Source of the DNA: an uncultured Verrucomicrobia subdivision 3 bacterium
Lineage (GTDB): Bacteria > Verrucomicrobiota > Verrucomicrobiia > Limisphaerales > UBA8199
Length of the DNA stretch: 64,000 nt
Direction: 5' to 3'
Assembly (NCBI GenBank): GCA_903913865.1
Contig: CAIWMU010000098.1
Coordinates: 1-64,000, forward strand
Part shown: one piece after another, positions 1 through 8,233 of the stretch
Numbering within the stretch: position 1 is the stretch's first letter
Layout: each line of letters begins with the position of its first letter
Made by a program: the position numbers and the translations under genes
The notes under the pieces: generated by a model
What the model was told of the DNA's origin: nothing
Databases searched by the model: none
The model's input: only the letters and a program-made list of their open reading frames with translations

Positions 1-122
1 AAACTGCCCTGAATGCAAGAAATGGGTGCAGAAGACCTACCTTCCAGACAAAACTGAAAACGTCAGACCCAGAGGAAAGCCCTGTGGAATAAGGAGCGCA
101 GAAGATTTATGTCGCGCATATT

Positions 123-1931
123 ATGCGCAGGTGTATAGCATCATTCATCTGTGCCACAGCTTTCTGGTTTGGGGCCACCGGCACCGTGTGCGCCCAAAAG
201 CCGGCTGAGATCCGGCGGGAGGCGAAGAGTTTTCTGGAGTTTTACAACCAGCTTTACCAGAGTCTCTACACGGTCTCATCTGAGGCCAGTTGGAAGGCCT
301 CGACGGATGTGACTCCGGAGCATACCGGCCTCAGGATGGGTGCGGATCATGCCTTTTCCACCTTCGCGGGGAGCCCGTTTGTCATTGAACGGACACGCTT
401 TTTCCTGCAGCACACGAATGCCCTAGATTCGTTGACCATCCGCCAGTTGCAAACCGTCTGGCTGGATGCAGCCGGATCGCCGGGCACGATTCCAGATGTT
501 GTGTCGGCCCGTGTCACAGCCGAGGCGCGGCAGAGTGCCATTCTGGACAGTTACCCGTTCAAATGGACCCGCCCCGGAACCGACAAGACGGAGCCGATTA
601 CCGCTAATCAAATCGATGACAGGCTGGGATCATCAACCAATCTTGAGGAGCGGCTTGCACTGTGGAAGGCCTCCAAGGAATCGGGTGTGGCGTTGAAGCC
701 GGGTCTGGTTGAACTTCGGGACTTGAGGAACAAGGTGGCCCGGGAGATGGGTTTCAGCTCCTTCTTCGGTTTGCGGGTGGGGACATTCGATATGTCAGTG
801 CCTGAGATGCAGGCGCTGACGGAAAAGCTGGTGCAGGATACACGTCCGCTCTACGAGCAGTTGCATTGCTGGGTGCGCCACAAGCTGGCGCAGAAATACG
901 GGCAACCGGTTCCAAGATTGATCCCGGCACACTGGCTCGGGAACCGCTGGAGCCAGGAGTGGCCGGGTCTTGTGGACAGCATCGATCTGGATCCCCTGTT
1001 CAAGGGGCGCAAGCCGGAATGGATCGTGCAGCAGGCGGTTGCCTACGGAGAATCGCTGGGATTGCCCAAGGTTCCGGCAAGTTTCTGGACAAAATCGGAT
1101 TTGTATGAGCTTCCGGCAGATGCCCAACGGCGGAAGAACACGCATGCCTCAGCCTGGAGTATCAATCTCGCACAGGATGTCCGCTCCCTGCAGAACGTGC
1201 GGGACGATTTCAACTGGTTTTCGACGGCGCACCATGAATTGGGACATGTGTTTTACGATCTTTCCTATTCCCGCCCGGAGATCCCGATCATCCTGCGCCG
1301 GGGGGCAAGTCCGGCATTTCATGAGGGAATGGCGGAGACACTCGCCACCCCAACGATTCAAGTCCCCTACCTGCGGCAGGTGGGTATCGTCCCCGATTCG
1401 ATGCAGTTTGACGAGGTCCAGTGGTTGCTGAACAGTGCGCTGGATCAGATCGTGTTCATTCCCTGGTCGGCCGGTGTGATGAGGGCCTGGGAGCAGGATT
1501 TCTATGAGAAGGACCTCTCTGCGGGTGAGTTGAACACCCGTTGGTGGCAGCATGTGGAAAAATTCCAGGGTGTCAGCCCGCCGGAGACACGGAGTGAAGC
1601 CTTCTGCGACGCTGCCACAAAGACCCATATCAACGATGACCCGGCCGAGTATTACAAATACTCGATAGCCTTCGCCCTGAAATACCATCTCCACCGGCAC
1701 ATTGCCACGAAGCTCCTGAAGCAGGATCCCCGCAACTGCAACTTTTACGGGCACAAGGAGGTGGGTGCGTTTCTCTACAACATCATGAAGGGCGGGGCGA
1801 CCCGGGATTGGCGTGTGGTGATCCGCGAAGCCACGGGGCAGGATCTCAGCGCGAATGCCATGTTGGAATACTATCAGCCGGTGCTCGACTATTTGAAAAA
1901 GGAGAATGCAGGCCGCCAGGTTGGCTGGTGA
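123..1931 (+). CDS. Secreted M2-family (ACE-like) zinc metallopeptidase
   Basis: The 602-residue product looks like a bacterial angiotensin-converting-enzyme homologue (peptidase family M2), which removes dipeptides from peptide C-termini. An N-terminal signal peptide is visible (about residues 1-24, ending CAQ), so it should act in the periplasm or outside the cell. The zinc site is complete: HELGH at residues 371-375 supplies two histidines and the catalytic Glu372, and HEGMAE supplies the third ligand, Glu401. The 24-residue distance from the second histidine plus the glycine- and proline-containing loop before FHE match the arrangement known for ACE. Length fits the family (about 600 residues). 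It is not obviously in an operon: the next gene starts 130 bases downstream on the same strand. The physiological substrate is unknown; scavenging of peptides is a reasonable guess. Confidence 0.9.
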   Translation: MRRCIASFICATAFWFGATGTVCAQKPAEIRREAKSFLEFYNQLYQSLYTVSSEASWKASTDVTPEHTGLRMGADHAFSTFAGSPFVIERTRFFLQHTNALDSLTIRQLQTVWLDAAGSPGTIPDVVSARVTAEARQSAILDSYPFKWTRPGTDKTEPITANQIDDRLGSSTNLEERLALWKASKESGVALKPGLVELRDLRNKVAREMGFSSFFGLRVGTFDMSVPEMQALTEKLVQDTRPLYEQLHCWVRHKLAQKYGQPVPRLIPAHWLGNRWSQEWPGLVDSIDLDPLFKGRKPEWIVQQAVAYGESLGLPKVPASFWTKSDLYELPADAQRRKNTHASAWSINLAQDVRSLQNVRDDFNWFSTAHHELGHVFYDLSYSRPEIPIILRRGASPAFHEGMAETLATPTIQVPYLRQVGIVPDSMQFDEVQWLLNSALDQIVFIPWSAGVMRAWEQDFYEKDLSAGELNTRWWQHVEKFQGVSPPETRSEAFCDAATKTHINDDPAEYYKYSIAFALKYHLHRHIATKLLKQDPRNCNFYGHKEVGAFLYNIMKGGATRDWRVVIREATGQDLSANAMLEYYQPVLDYLKKENAGRQVGW

Positions 1932-2061
1932 GCAGGCTGGAATCAGTTCCCGTTGCAGCGGTCCGGGCTTACCCGTGTCGGTGCGGCGGGGGCGACATCA
2001 CTTGCCAATCGGGACAAGGGACCCCAATCTAGGGTGATCGATCGACGGAGCGAACGCAACC

Positions 2062-3258
2062 ATGACACATCGCAAGCTTAAGCTGGGCTATTTTGTTCTC
2101 GAAGGACTCAACTCCTTCGCGACGACCTACTACTTTTACTATTTTTACTTTTTCATGCAGCAGGCGTTCGGGTTCGGGAACCGGGCGAACCTGTGCCTCG
2201 CTGCGTTGAACGGGGGCGTTTATGCGGTGATGTCCCTCTGGTGCGGGAAGTTTGCGGAGCGGTTTGGATACTTCAAGGCCTTGAAGGCCGGATTTCTGAT
2301 CATGATGGTGGCGCTGCTTGTGGCGAGCCAGATGCACAGCGCCACCGGTCAGACCGTGCTGATGGTGGTGGCGGTTGCGGGGATGTGTTTCACCTGGCCG
2401 ACCCTTGAGGCGCTGGTGAGCCACGATGAAACGCCGGCCGGACTGCAGCAGATGGTCGGGGTTTACAACGTCGTGTGGGCCGGCACCGGGGCAATCGCAT
2501 ACTTTTCGGGAGGCGCGTTGATTGAGAAGTTCGGGATGAGCAGCCTGTTCTACGTTCCGGCTGGGATCCAACTGGTGCAGTTGCTGCTGACGATCTGGTT
2601 GGAGAACCGTTCCGCCCTGGTTCAAGGGACGGAGCCTGCCGCAGTGCCTGTGCAGGGCGATGATGAGGCCGATGAAGAGTTTGCGGCCCAACCTGCGGCC
2701 GTGGCGCGAACTTTCCTTCGTATGGCGTGGTTGTCCAACCCCTTTGCCTATATCGCGATCAATACCCTCGTGGCGGTGATGCCCGGTTTGGCGGGCAGCC
2801 TGGGCCTGGGCACGATGGCGGCGGGCTTTTGTTGTTCGATCTGGTGTTTTGCCCGGCTGGGTGCCTTTTGCATTCTATGGTATTGGAATGGATGGCACTT
2901 CCGATTTGGCTGGTTGCTGGGCGCCTACCTGGCGTTGGTGGGATCCTTCGCGGTGATCATGATGGTGCCCAAGCTCTGGACGTTGATGCTGGCCCAAATG
3001 CTGCTTGGGGGAGCGCTGGGGCTGATCTATTACTCCTCGTTGTTTTATTCGATGCACGGGAGCGAGGCCAAAGGAGAGCATGGGGGAATCCATGAGGCGG
3101 CGATAGGGTTGGGGAACTTCGCCGGTCCAGCGCTTGGGGCGGCTTCGATTTGGGCATTCCCACACGTGGCCAACAGCGGGGCCTTTGCGGTGAGCGGACT
3201 TCTCCTTGGCGGGCTCGGCGGTCTGGTGATCATGTGGCGCCGCCGGACCCATGCCTGA
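2062..3258 (+). CDS. Major facilitator superfamily transporter
   Basis: A 398-residue, strongly hydrophobic protein with about twelve predicted membrane segments and a charged central loop (about residues 190-215, rich in Glu, Asp and Ala) that separates two six-helix halves. This is the standard MFS layout. The short loop after the second helix (GKFAERFGYFKALK) resembles the MFS loop 2-3 motif. The substrate cannot be read from the sequence; it does not carry the sugar-porter signatures seen in the carrier at 28685-30043. The gene ends 10 bases before the stop of the convergent ABC ATPase gene. It could form a unit with the upstream metallopeptidase (peptide or amino-acid uptake), but a 130-base gap makes that only a possibility. 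Confidence 0.8.
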   Translation: MTHRKLKLGYFVLEGLNSFATTYYFYYFYFFMQQAFGFGNRANLCLAALNGGVYAVMSLWCGKFAERFGYFKALKAGFLIMMVALLVASQMHSATGQTVLMVVAVAGMCFTWPTLEALVSHDETPAGLQQMVGVYNVVWAGTGAIAYFSGGALIEKFGMSSLFYVPAGIQLVQLLLTIWLENRSALVQGTEPAAVPVQGDDEADEEFAAQPAAVARTFLRMAWLSNPFAYIAINTLVAVMPGLAGSLGLGTMAAGFCCSIWCFARLGAFCILWYWNGWHFRFGWLLGAYLALVGSFAVIMMVPKLWTLMLAQMLLGGALGLIYYSSLFYSMHGSEAKGEHGGIHEAAIGLGNFAGPALGAASIWAFPHVANSGAFAVSGLLLGGLGGLVIMWRRRTHA

Positions 3259-3267
3259 CGGGTCGGG

Positions 3268-4260
3268 TTATCGGGCGAAAATCCGCCGGATGACCTCCTC
3301 GATGGGAACTTCCTGGATGTCGATATCACTCACGGGAAGTTCATCGAGCAGTCCCTTGCAGACAGGGATGACGCGGTCCCTGCGGACTTTGAGTTGAACG
3401 CTGACCGGGGTCTGCTCCACCACCTCGCCGAACTTTTCGATCCCTGCCGCAACGTGGTCGGCGGAGGATTCCCACCGGATGGTGATCAGCTTGGAATCGG
3501 CGAAACGATCGACCACCTCGGCCAGTCGACCGTCAAAAAACAGGGAGCCATGGTCGATGATGATCACCCGGTCGCACAAGGCCTGGATATCCCCCATGTA
3601 ATGGCTTGTGAGGAGGATGGTGGTATTGTGCCTGGTGTTGTGCTCGCGGAGGAATTCCCGGACAATTTTTTGAGAGACGACATCCAGGCCGATTGTGGGC
3701 TCATCCAGGAAAAGAACCTTCGGCTGGTGCAGCAGGGCTGCGATCAACTCCATCTTGGTTCGCTCACCGAGCGAGAGTTCCCGCACGCTGACGTTGAGCT
3801 TCTCCCCTACCTTGAGGAGGGTCGTCATTTCCTCGACCCGCTGCTCCATGACCTTCCTGTCGAGACCGTAGATCTCGGCGTTTAGCTCAAACGATTCCCG
3901 GGCTGGAAGGTCCCACCACAGCTGGTTCTTCTGTCCCAAAAGCAGGCCGAACTGGCGGCGGTATCCATCGTCCCGCTCCCAGGGAACGTAACCCAGAACC
4001 TTTGCCGTCCCCCCGGTGGGGTGGAGCAACCCGGACAGCATCTTGAGGGTGGTTGTCTTGCCTGCCCCGTTCGGGCCTAGAAATCCAACAAACTCCCCCG
4101 GTTCCACACGAAAGCTGACATCCTTGACCGCCTCAGTCTGCTCGTAATGGCGCCGGAAAAGCCCCCGGATGGCACCAGTGAACCCCGGCACCTTTTTGTA
4201 GGTGCGGAATGCCTTGGACAGGTTGGTGACTTCAATTGCCGGCATTGATAATAATTTCAT
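3268..4260 (-). CDS. ABC-2-type transporter ATP-binding protein, orphan
   Basis: This is the nucleotide-binding subunit of an ABC-2-type exporter (NatA/CcmA-like group; multidrug, polysaccharide or lipid export). Visible motifs: Walker A GPNGAGKTT, Q-loop LLLGQKNQLWW, signature LSLGERTKM, Walker B VLFLDEPT, then a switch histidine in LTSHYMGD. The YKKVPGFTGAIRGLFRRHYEQ stretch before the Walker A region and a C-terminal extension of about 90 residues are typical of the DrrA-like subset. The reading frame opens with a GTG at 4278; the ATG at 4260 or the one at 4245 (MPAIEVTN) aligns better with the family, and I chose 4260. No permease gene lies next to it: xylulokinase diverges upstream and an MFS gene converges downstream. 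Its membrane partner must be encoded elsewhere or lost. Confidence 0.88.
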   Translation of the reverse strand: MKLLSMPAIEVTNLSKAFRTYKKVPGFTGAIRGLFRRHYEQTEAVKDVSFRVEPGEFVGFLGPNGAGKTTTLKMLSGLLHPTGGTAKVLGYVPWERDDGYRRQFGLLLGQKNQLWWDLPARESFELNAEIYGLDRKVMEQRVEEMTTLLKVGEKLNVSVRELSLGERTKMELIAALLHQPKVLFLDEPTIGLDVVSQKIVREFLREHNTRHNTTILLTSHYMGDIQALCDRVIIIDHGSLFFDGRLAEVVDRFADSKLITIRWESSADHVAAGIEKFGEVVEQTPVSVQLKVRRDRVIPVCKGLLDELPVSDIDIQEVPIEEVIRRIFAR

Positions 4261-4423
4261 ACAGGATGAGGCGGGCACGGCTTGGGGTCAAGCGGGCGGG
4301 ATCGATTGTTGGCAGGGATCCGTGGCGGGGCCTCGGAGCATGGGTGGATTATTGTCGGGACAAGCCGGTTAAGGCTTTCCAGAGGCAGGGGGGCTTGGTA
4401 ATGCTGCTTTCGAACCAGACATT

Positions 4424-5950
4424 ATGAGAACACTTTTGATCGGGATCGACAGCGGCACACAATCGACCAAGGCCCTTGTGATTGACGCGGTGCGCGGGAA
4501 GGTGCTCGGTGCAGCGGCGGAATCGCATGACCTGTTGCCAGGGCTTCCTCCCGGGGCAAAGGAGCAGCATCCTCATGTCTGGTGCGAGGCTGCGGCCGGT
4601 GCCATACGGAAGGCGTTGCGGCAGGCGAAAGCCTCCCCGGCCGAAGTGAAGGCCATCGGGGTGAGCGGGCAGCAGCATGGTTTTGTTCCACTGGACAAGC
4701 AGGGAGCCGTGATTCGTCCCGCCAAACTGTGGTGCGATACGACCACGGCGGCTGAGTGCGAGGAAATCATGGGGGCGGTTGGAGGTCTGAAAAAGACTGT
4801 GAAAGCTCTGGGAAACGCTGTGTTGCCCGGATTCACGGCATCAAAGATTCTGTGGCTCAAAAAGCATGAGCCGGCCAATTTTGCAAAGCTGGCGACGGTC
4901 CTCCTGCCGCATGATTATCTGAATTTCTGGCTGACTGGGGAAAAATCCATGGAATATGGGGATGCCAGCGGGACAGCCTTGCTGGATGTTCGCACCCGCA
5001 AGTGGGCTCCGGCGGTCCTGAAGGCGATTGATCCGGATCTGGAGGGAAAACTGCCCCCGTTGCAATCCAGCGAACGACCTGCGGGCCGGTTGCAGGAATC
5101 GACGGCCAAGCTGTTGGGGTTGCCTGCCGGCATCCTCGTCAGTGCCGGGGGAGGGGACAACATGATGGGGGCAATCGGCACAGGAAACACCCGGGAAGGG
5201 GTGATCACTGCGAGCTTTGGAACCAGCGGCACCATTTATGCGTGTGCGGAGAAGGCGGTGATTGATCCGGACGGGGAGATCGCGGCGTTCTGCGACTCGA
5301 CAAACCGTTGGCTTCCATTGCTTTGTACGATGAACGTGACAGTGGCCACCGAGATGGTGCGGGCGGATTTCGAGTGGACGCACGAGCGTTATGCGAAGGA
5401 GTCCGGCCGGATTCCCGCCGGGTGCAACGGGCTAATGCTGCTTCCCTATTTTGAAGGGGAGCGGACTCCCAATGTGCCAGAGGGAACGGGCGTGTGGTTT
5501 GGGGTGAACCACCGAACTTTCGAGGCTGCCCACTTTGCGAGGGCATCCATGGAGGGGGTTACCCTGGGGATGAATTATGGTTTGAGGCGGTTGGGGGCGT
5601 TGGGAGTGACACCCAGCCAGATCCGGGCCACCGGTGGCGGGAGCAAGAGCAAGGTGTGGCGCCAGATCATGGCCGACGTGTTCAATGCGGAGGTGGTGAC
5701 GCTACGGGAAAGCGAAGGGGCGGCCTACGGTGCCGGTCTGCAGGCCCTCTGGTGCTGGCGCCTGCAGCAGGGTGAGAAGGTGGGGATTGGAGAGATCACC
5801 GACCAATTCGTGAAGATCGATCCCGCCGGGACGGCGGCTCCGATTGCTGCAAACGTCCAGATTTATCGTGAAATGCAGGAACTGCAGGACGAACTCTCGC
5901 GTTCGCTGCGAGGAGCATTCACGAAGCATAGAAAACTTGTGAGCCGTTGA
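4424..5950 (+). CDS. xylB: Xylulokinase (FGGY carbohydrate kinase)
   Basis: A 508-residue FGGY-family kinase that phosphorylates D-xylulose to xylulose 5-phosphate, feeding the pentose phosphate pathway in the cytoplasm. The N-terminal phosphate-binding loop GIDSGTQSTKA, the HP..W motif (HPHVWCEAA), the SGQQHG segment and the catalytic-base motif GGGDN (Asp245) all match XylB rather than glycerol or ribulose kinases. The C-terminal half has the second FGGY signature region ending in ATGGGSKSKVWRQIMAD. Length is close to that of E. coli XylB (484) with a slightly longer C-terminus. The start is the ATG at 4424; no convincing ribosome binding site precedes it. There is no xylose isomerase in the window, so it may serve xylulose made elsewhere on the chromosome or from the glycan loci nearby. 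Confidence 0.93.
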   Translation: MRTLLIGIDSGTQSTKALVIDAVRGKVLGAAAESHDLLPGLPPGAKEQHPHVWCEAAAGAIRKALRQAKASPAEVKAIGVSGQQHGFVPLDKQGAVIRPAKLWCDTTTAAECEEIMGAVGGLKKTVKALGNAVLPGFTASKILWLKKHEPANFAKLATVLLPHDYLNFWLTGEKSMEYGDASGTALLDVRTRKWAPAVLKAIDPDLEGKLPPLQSSERPAGRLQESTAKLLGLPAGILVSAGGGDNMMGAIGTGNTREGVITASFGTSGTIYACAEKAVIDPDGEIAAFCDSTNRWLPLLCTMNVTVATEMVRADFEWTHERYAKESGRIPAGCNGLMLLPYFEGERTPNVPEGTGVWFGVNHRTFEAAHFARASMEGVTLGMNYGLRRLGALGVTPSQIRATGGGSKSKVWRQIMADVFNAEVVTLRESEGAAYGAGLQALWCWRLQQGEKVGIGEITDQFVKIDPAGTAAPIAANVQIYREMQELQDELSRSLRGAFTKHRKLVSR

Positions 5951-5995
5951 GCCGGGGAACCGGGTGGTCCCGCGCCAACGGATGCGGAAAGAAAG

Positions 5996-6022
5996 AAACC
6001 CTGCCGGGTTGTGGCAGGGTTT
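5996..6022. terminator. Bidirectional terminator-like hairpin between xylB and LTXXQ gene
   Basis: Perfect 10-bp stem AAACCCTGCC / GGCAGGGTTT with a 7-base loop, placed between two convergent genes. On the minus strand it is followed by a T-rich run (TTTCTTTCTTTCC), so it fits best as the intrinsic terminator of the LTXXQ gene, and may also stop xylB transcripts. Confidence 0.7.
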
Positions 6023-6078
6023 CGGGTCTGGGGCACTGATCGCCAGGTTGCGTCCGTGCCGATTTGCGGGTTTAAGGG

Positions 6079-6519
6079 TTATTCGGCCTTTTTCTTGGGC
6101 TTGGCATCGGGGCCGCCAGGAGCGCCGGGGCCACCGGGACGGGCTTGACGGGGCTGTGAGCGCATCTTCTCCCACTGCTGGTATTGTTCGGGAGTGAGAA
6201 TTTCCTTCAGCTTTTTCTGGGACTCGGTTCGCAGAGCCTGACCCTTTTCACGCTTCTGCTCAGGGGTGAGGGAGGAATCCTCGCGAAGCTTGGTCCCTTT
6301 TTCCCTCTGTTCGGCCATGGCGGCCTGGAACTTCTTGTTCTGCTCCTCGGTGAGCTTGAGTTCCTCGGCAATGCGAGCGCCGGGGCGCCCGGCGGGTGAC
6401 CTTTGGCCAACTGCGGGCTTTTTATCGGGTTTGGCGTCCTGTGCGGTGGCGGTGGATCCCATGCAGACGATACCGGCAACGGCCAGAGCGGCGATCAGGG
6501 TAACTTTATTGTATTTCAT
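6079..6519 (-). CDS. Small secreted LTXXQ/Spy-like protein
   Basis: A 146-residue protein with a clear signal peptide (MKYNKVTLIAALAVAG... cleaved near TATAQ) followed by a short, charged, Lys/Glu/Gln-rich helical body. Two LT-x-x-Q style motifs are present (LTEEQNKK and LTPEQYQQ, with LTPEQKRE between them), the hallmark of the CpxP/Spy family of periplasmic chaperone-like and stress-sensing proteins. The tail is rich in Pro, Gly and Arg (PRQARPGGPGAPGG) and ends in a lysine cluster, which is low-complexity and probably disordered. The reading frame stays open upstream to 6579, but the ATG at 6519 places the signal peptide at the N-terminus and is preferred. Function by similarity: binding of misfolded periplasmic proteins or metal/envelope stress response; not demonstrated here. 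Confidence 0.75.
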   Translation of the reverse strand: MKYNKVTLIAALAVAGIVCMGSTATAQDAKPDKKPAVGQRSPAGRPGARIAEELKLTEEQNKKFQAAMAEQREKGTKLREDSSLTPEQKREKGQALRTESQKKLKEILTPEQYQQWEKMRSQPRQARPGGPGAPGGPDAKPKKKAE

Positions 6520-6909
6520 ATTTATGCGTGTTGTTTGGGGTCGGGTCGCAACTGCTTGGGCATATGCCATGACGACCAACTGCTGCTCCCGCCTCTACAC
6601 CAGACGCATGTGGAGGCTGTCGGTTACAGTTCAACCTGTGATATATGCGCGTGGAGGAGAAAGAAATATCCAAAAAAATGGAAATATGGTTTGAACAAAA
6701 GAGCAAAGTATGAGTCAATTAGGGTAAGCAGATTTACGAAGGTCCAAAGAGGTCCGTCATGAAGTTCTACGCTTGGTCAGCGTAACGGGTGTTGGCGCTG
6801 GTCGAAAATGTGGAATATTTTGTTGACACACTTTGCGGTTGTTCTGTAAAACGGTTCTGTTTAATAAAAGACGGCACCACAAGTCGGGGTGTGATTTAAG
6901 TTGATACAT
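6520..6909. other. Intergenic regulatory region upstream of the polysaccharide export operon
   Basis: A 390-base gap between divergently transcribed genes with no convincing coding content. It is more AT-rich than its surroundings. It holds a direct repeat of GGTCC at 6741 and 6751, exactly one helical turn apart, and the sigma70-type promoter described separately. The remainder shows nothing that I can identify. Confidence 0.6.
6823..6850 (+). promoter_or_regulatory. Sigma70-type promoter for the export operon
   Basis: TTGACA at 6823-6828, a 16-base spacer, then TGTAAA at 6845-6850 (4 of 6 matches to TATAAT). It lies about 60 bases upstream of the ATG of the beta-barrel gene in an AT-rich stretch, a good position for the main promoter of that gene. 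Assigned by eye only. Confidence 0.6.
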
Positions 6910-8169
6910 ATGAAAAACATCGTTGCTTCAGTAGGACTGGTCGCGCTGGGCGCGTCTGGCTTTCAAAATGCCCAAGCCCAGAGCATGTCTAATCCAGACA
7001 GCTCGAAGCCTTGGAGCGTCGCACTGTCCCTCCGCGGGTTCTACGACGACAACGTCAACTCGGTTCCCAGCAATTCCGGTCTGGTCACTGAGAGCTTCGG
7101 CTATGACGTAAGCCCCTCGTTGAAGTTGGCTTGGTCCACCCCCCAGACCAGCTATTCCCTCGGCTACACCTACGCGATGAAGTATTATGAAAATCGCCCG
7201 GCTCTCCGCGCCGACAAGACCGACAACACCCATTCTCTGGAAGGCAATCTGGAGCACCGTTTCACGGAGCGCCTCTCCGCTGAAGTGAGCGATAGTTTTG
7301 TCATCGGTCAGGAACCGGACATGCTTCGTGCCGGCAATGCCTTCGATACCTTCCAACGTGTCTCGGGCAACAACATTCGTAACTTCGGTCGTGCCAAGGT
7401 GACCACCCAACTGAGCAGCACGCTCGGTGCGACAGTCGGGTATGACAATGCCTACTTTAATTACGACGACCAGTATCTGTCCTCGATTCTGGATCGCGTT
7501 GACCAGACCGTGCCGATTGAGGCGCTCGTCCAGCTGTCCCCCGAGACGCGGTTGATCACCGGTTACCGTTTCCGCGCCAGCGATTATAACTCCGGCCTCC
7601 CGATCGCTTTCTCCGGTCTGACACCAATCATCAGTGATGTCCGCAATTCACATTCACACACCGGTTACCTCGGTGTGGACCATAACTTTACTCCGGACTT
7701 TACGGCATCCCTGAGGGGTGGTGCGGAATACAGCGATTATTACAACGATCCGTCCTCCTCCACGGAAGTCAGTCCCTACGCACAGGCAAGCGTCCGGTAT
7801 ACCTACGCTCAGGAAAGTTCCATTGAAGTGGGCGTGACCTATGACCGGACAGCCACCGATCTGGTTGGTTTTCAGGGAGCAGGATTCACGATGGATGCGC
7901 AGAGTCTGGTTGTTTATGGATCTGTGACGCATCGGATCACCTCGAAGATTTACGGCAGCCTGTTGGGTCAGATTCAAAACTCTGATTACAACGGCGGTCT
8001 CTACAACAACAAGACCGACACCTTCTTTGTTGCCGGCTTGAATCTGGAGTATCGCATCAACCAGCACCTTTCGGCAAATGCGGGTTACAACCTTGATCGT
8101 CTTGATTCCGACACCGGTCGCAGTTTCACCCGTAACAGGGTTTATTTGGGCGTGACAGCCCGTTATTGA
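6910..8169 (+). CDS. Beta-barrel outer-membrane protein of a polysaccharide export locus
   Basis: A 419-residue protein with a signal peptide (MKNIVASVGLVALGASG, cleavage near AQAQS) followed by alternating hydrophobic/polar strands rich in Tyr, Asn, Ser and Thr, ending in an aromatic-terminated last strand (NRVYLGVTARY) as outer-membrane barrels do. The opening GFYDDNVNS motif is characteristic of the 'putative beta-barrel porin 2' type proteins found in exopolysaccharide loci. It probably forms or decorates an outer-membrane channel for the exported polymer. A TTG at 6901 is also in frame, but the ATG at 6910 starts a normal signal peptide. It is the first gene after the promoter at 6823 and is followed by an intrinsic terminator and then the tyrosine autokinase gene. 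Confidence 0.75.
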   Translation: MKNIVASVGLVALGASGFQNAQAQSMSNPDSSKPWSVALSLRGFYDDNVNSVPSNSGLVTESFGYDVSPSLKLAWSTPQTSYSLGYTYAMKYYENRPALRADKTDNTHSLEGNLEHRFTERLSAEVSDSFVIGQEPDMLRAGNAFDTFQRVSGNNIRNFGRAKVTTQLSSTLGATVGYDNAYFNYDDQYLSSILDRVDQTVPIEALVQLSPETRLITGYRFRASDYNSGLPIAFSGLTPIISDVRNSHSHTGYLGVDHNFTPDFTASLRGGAEYSDYYNDPSSSTEVSPYAQASVRYTYAQESSIEVGVTYDRTATDLVGFQGAGFTMDAQSLVVYGSVTHRITSKIYGSLLGQIQNSDYNGGLYNNKTDTFFVAGLNLEYRINQHLSANAGYNLDRLDSDTGRSFTRNRVYLGVTARY

Positions 8170-8189
8170 TATTGTTGGTTGTAATGACT

Positions 8190-8225
8190 CGGGGGCTTGG
8201 TTTATCATGACTGGCCCCCTTTTTC
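8190..8225 (+). terminator. Intrinsic terminator/attenuator between barrel gene and autokinase gene
   Basis: Stem GGGGGC (8191-8196) / GCCCCC (8214-8219) with a 17-base loop, directly followed by CTTTTTCTTTAATTT. The T-tract ends only a few bases before the ATG of the autokinase gene at 8234. It would end most transcripts of the barrel gene and let a fraction read through into the autokinase gene. Confidence 0.75.
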
Positions 8226-8233
8226 TTTAATTT

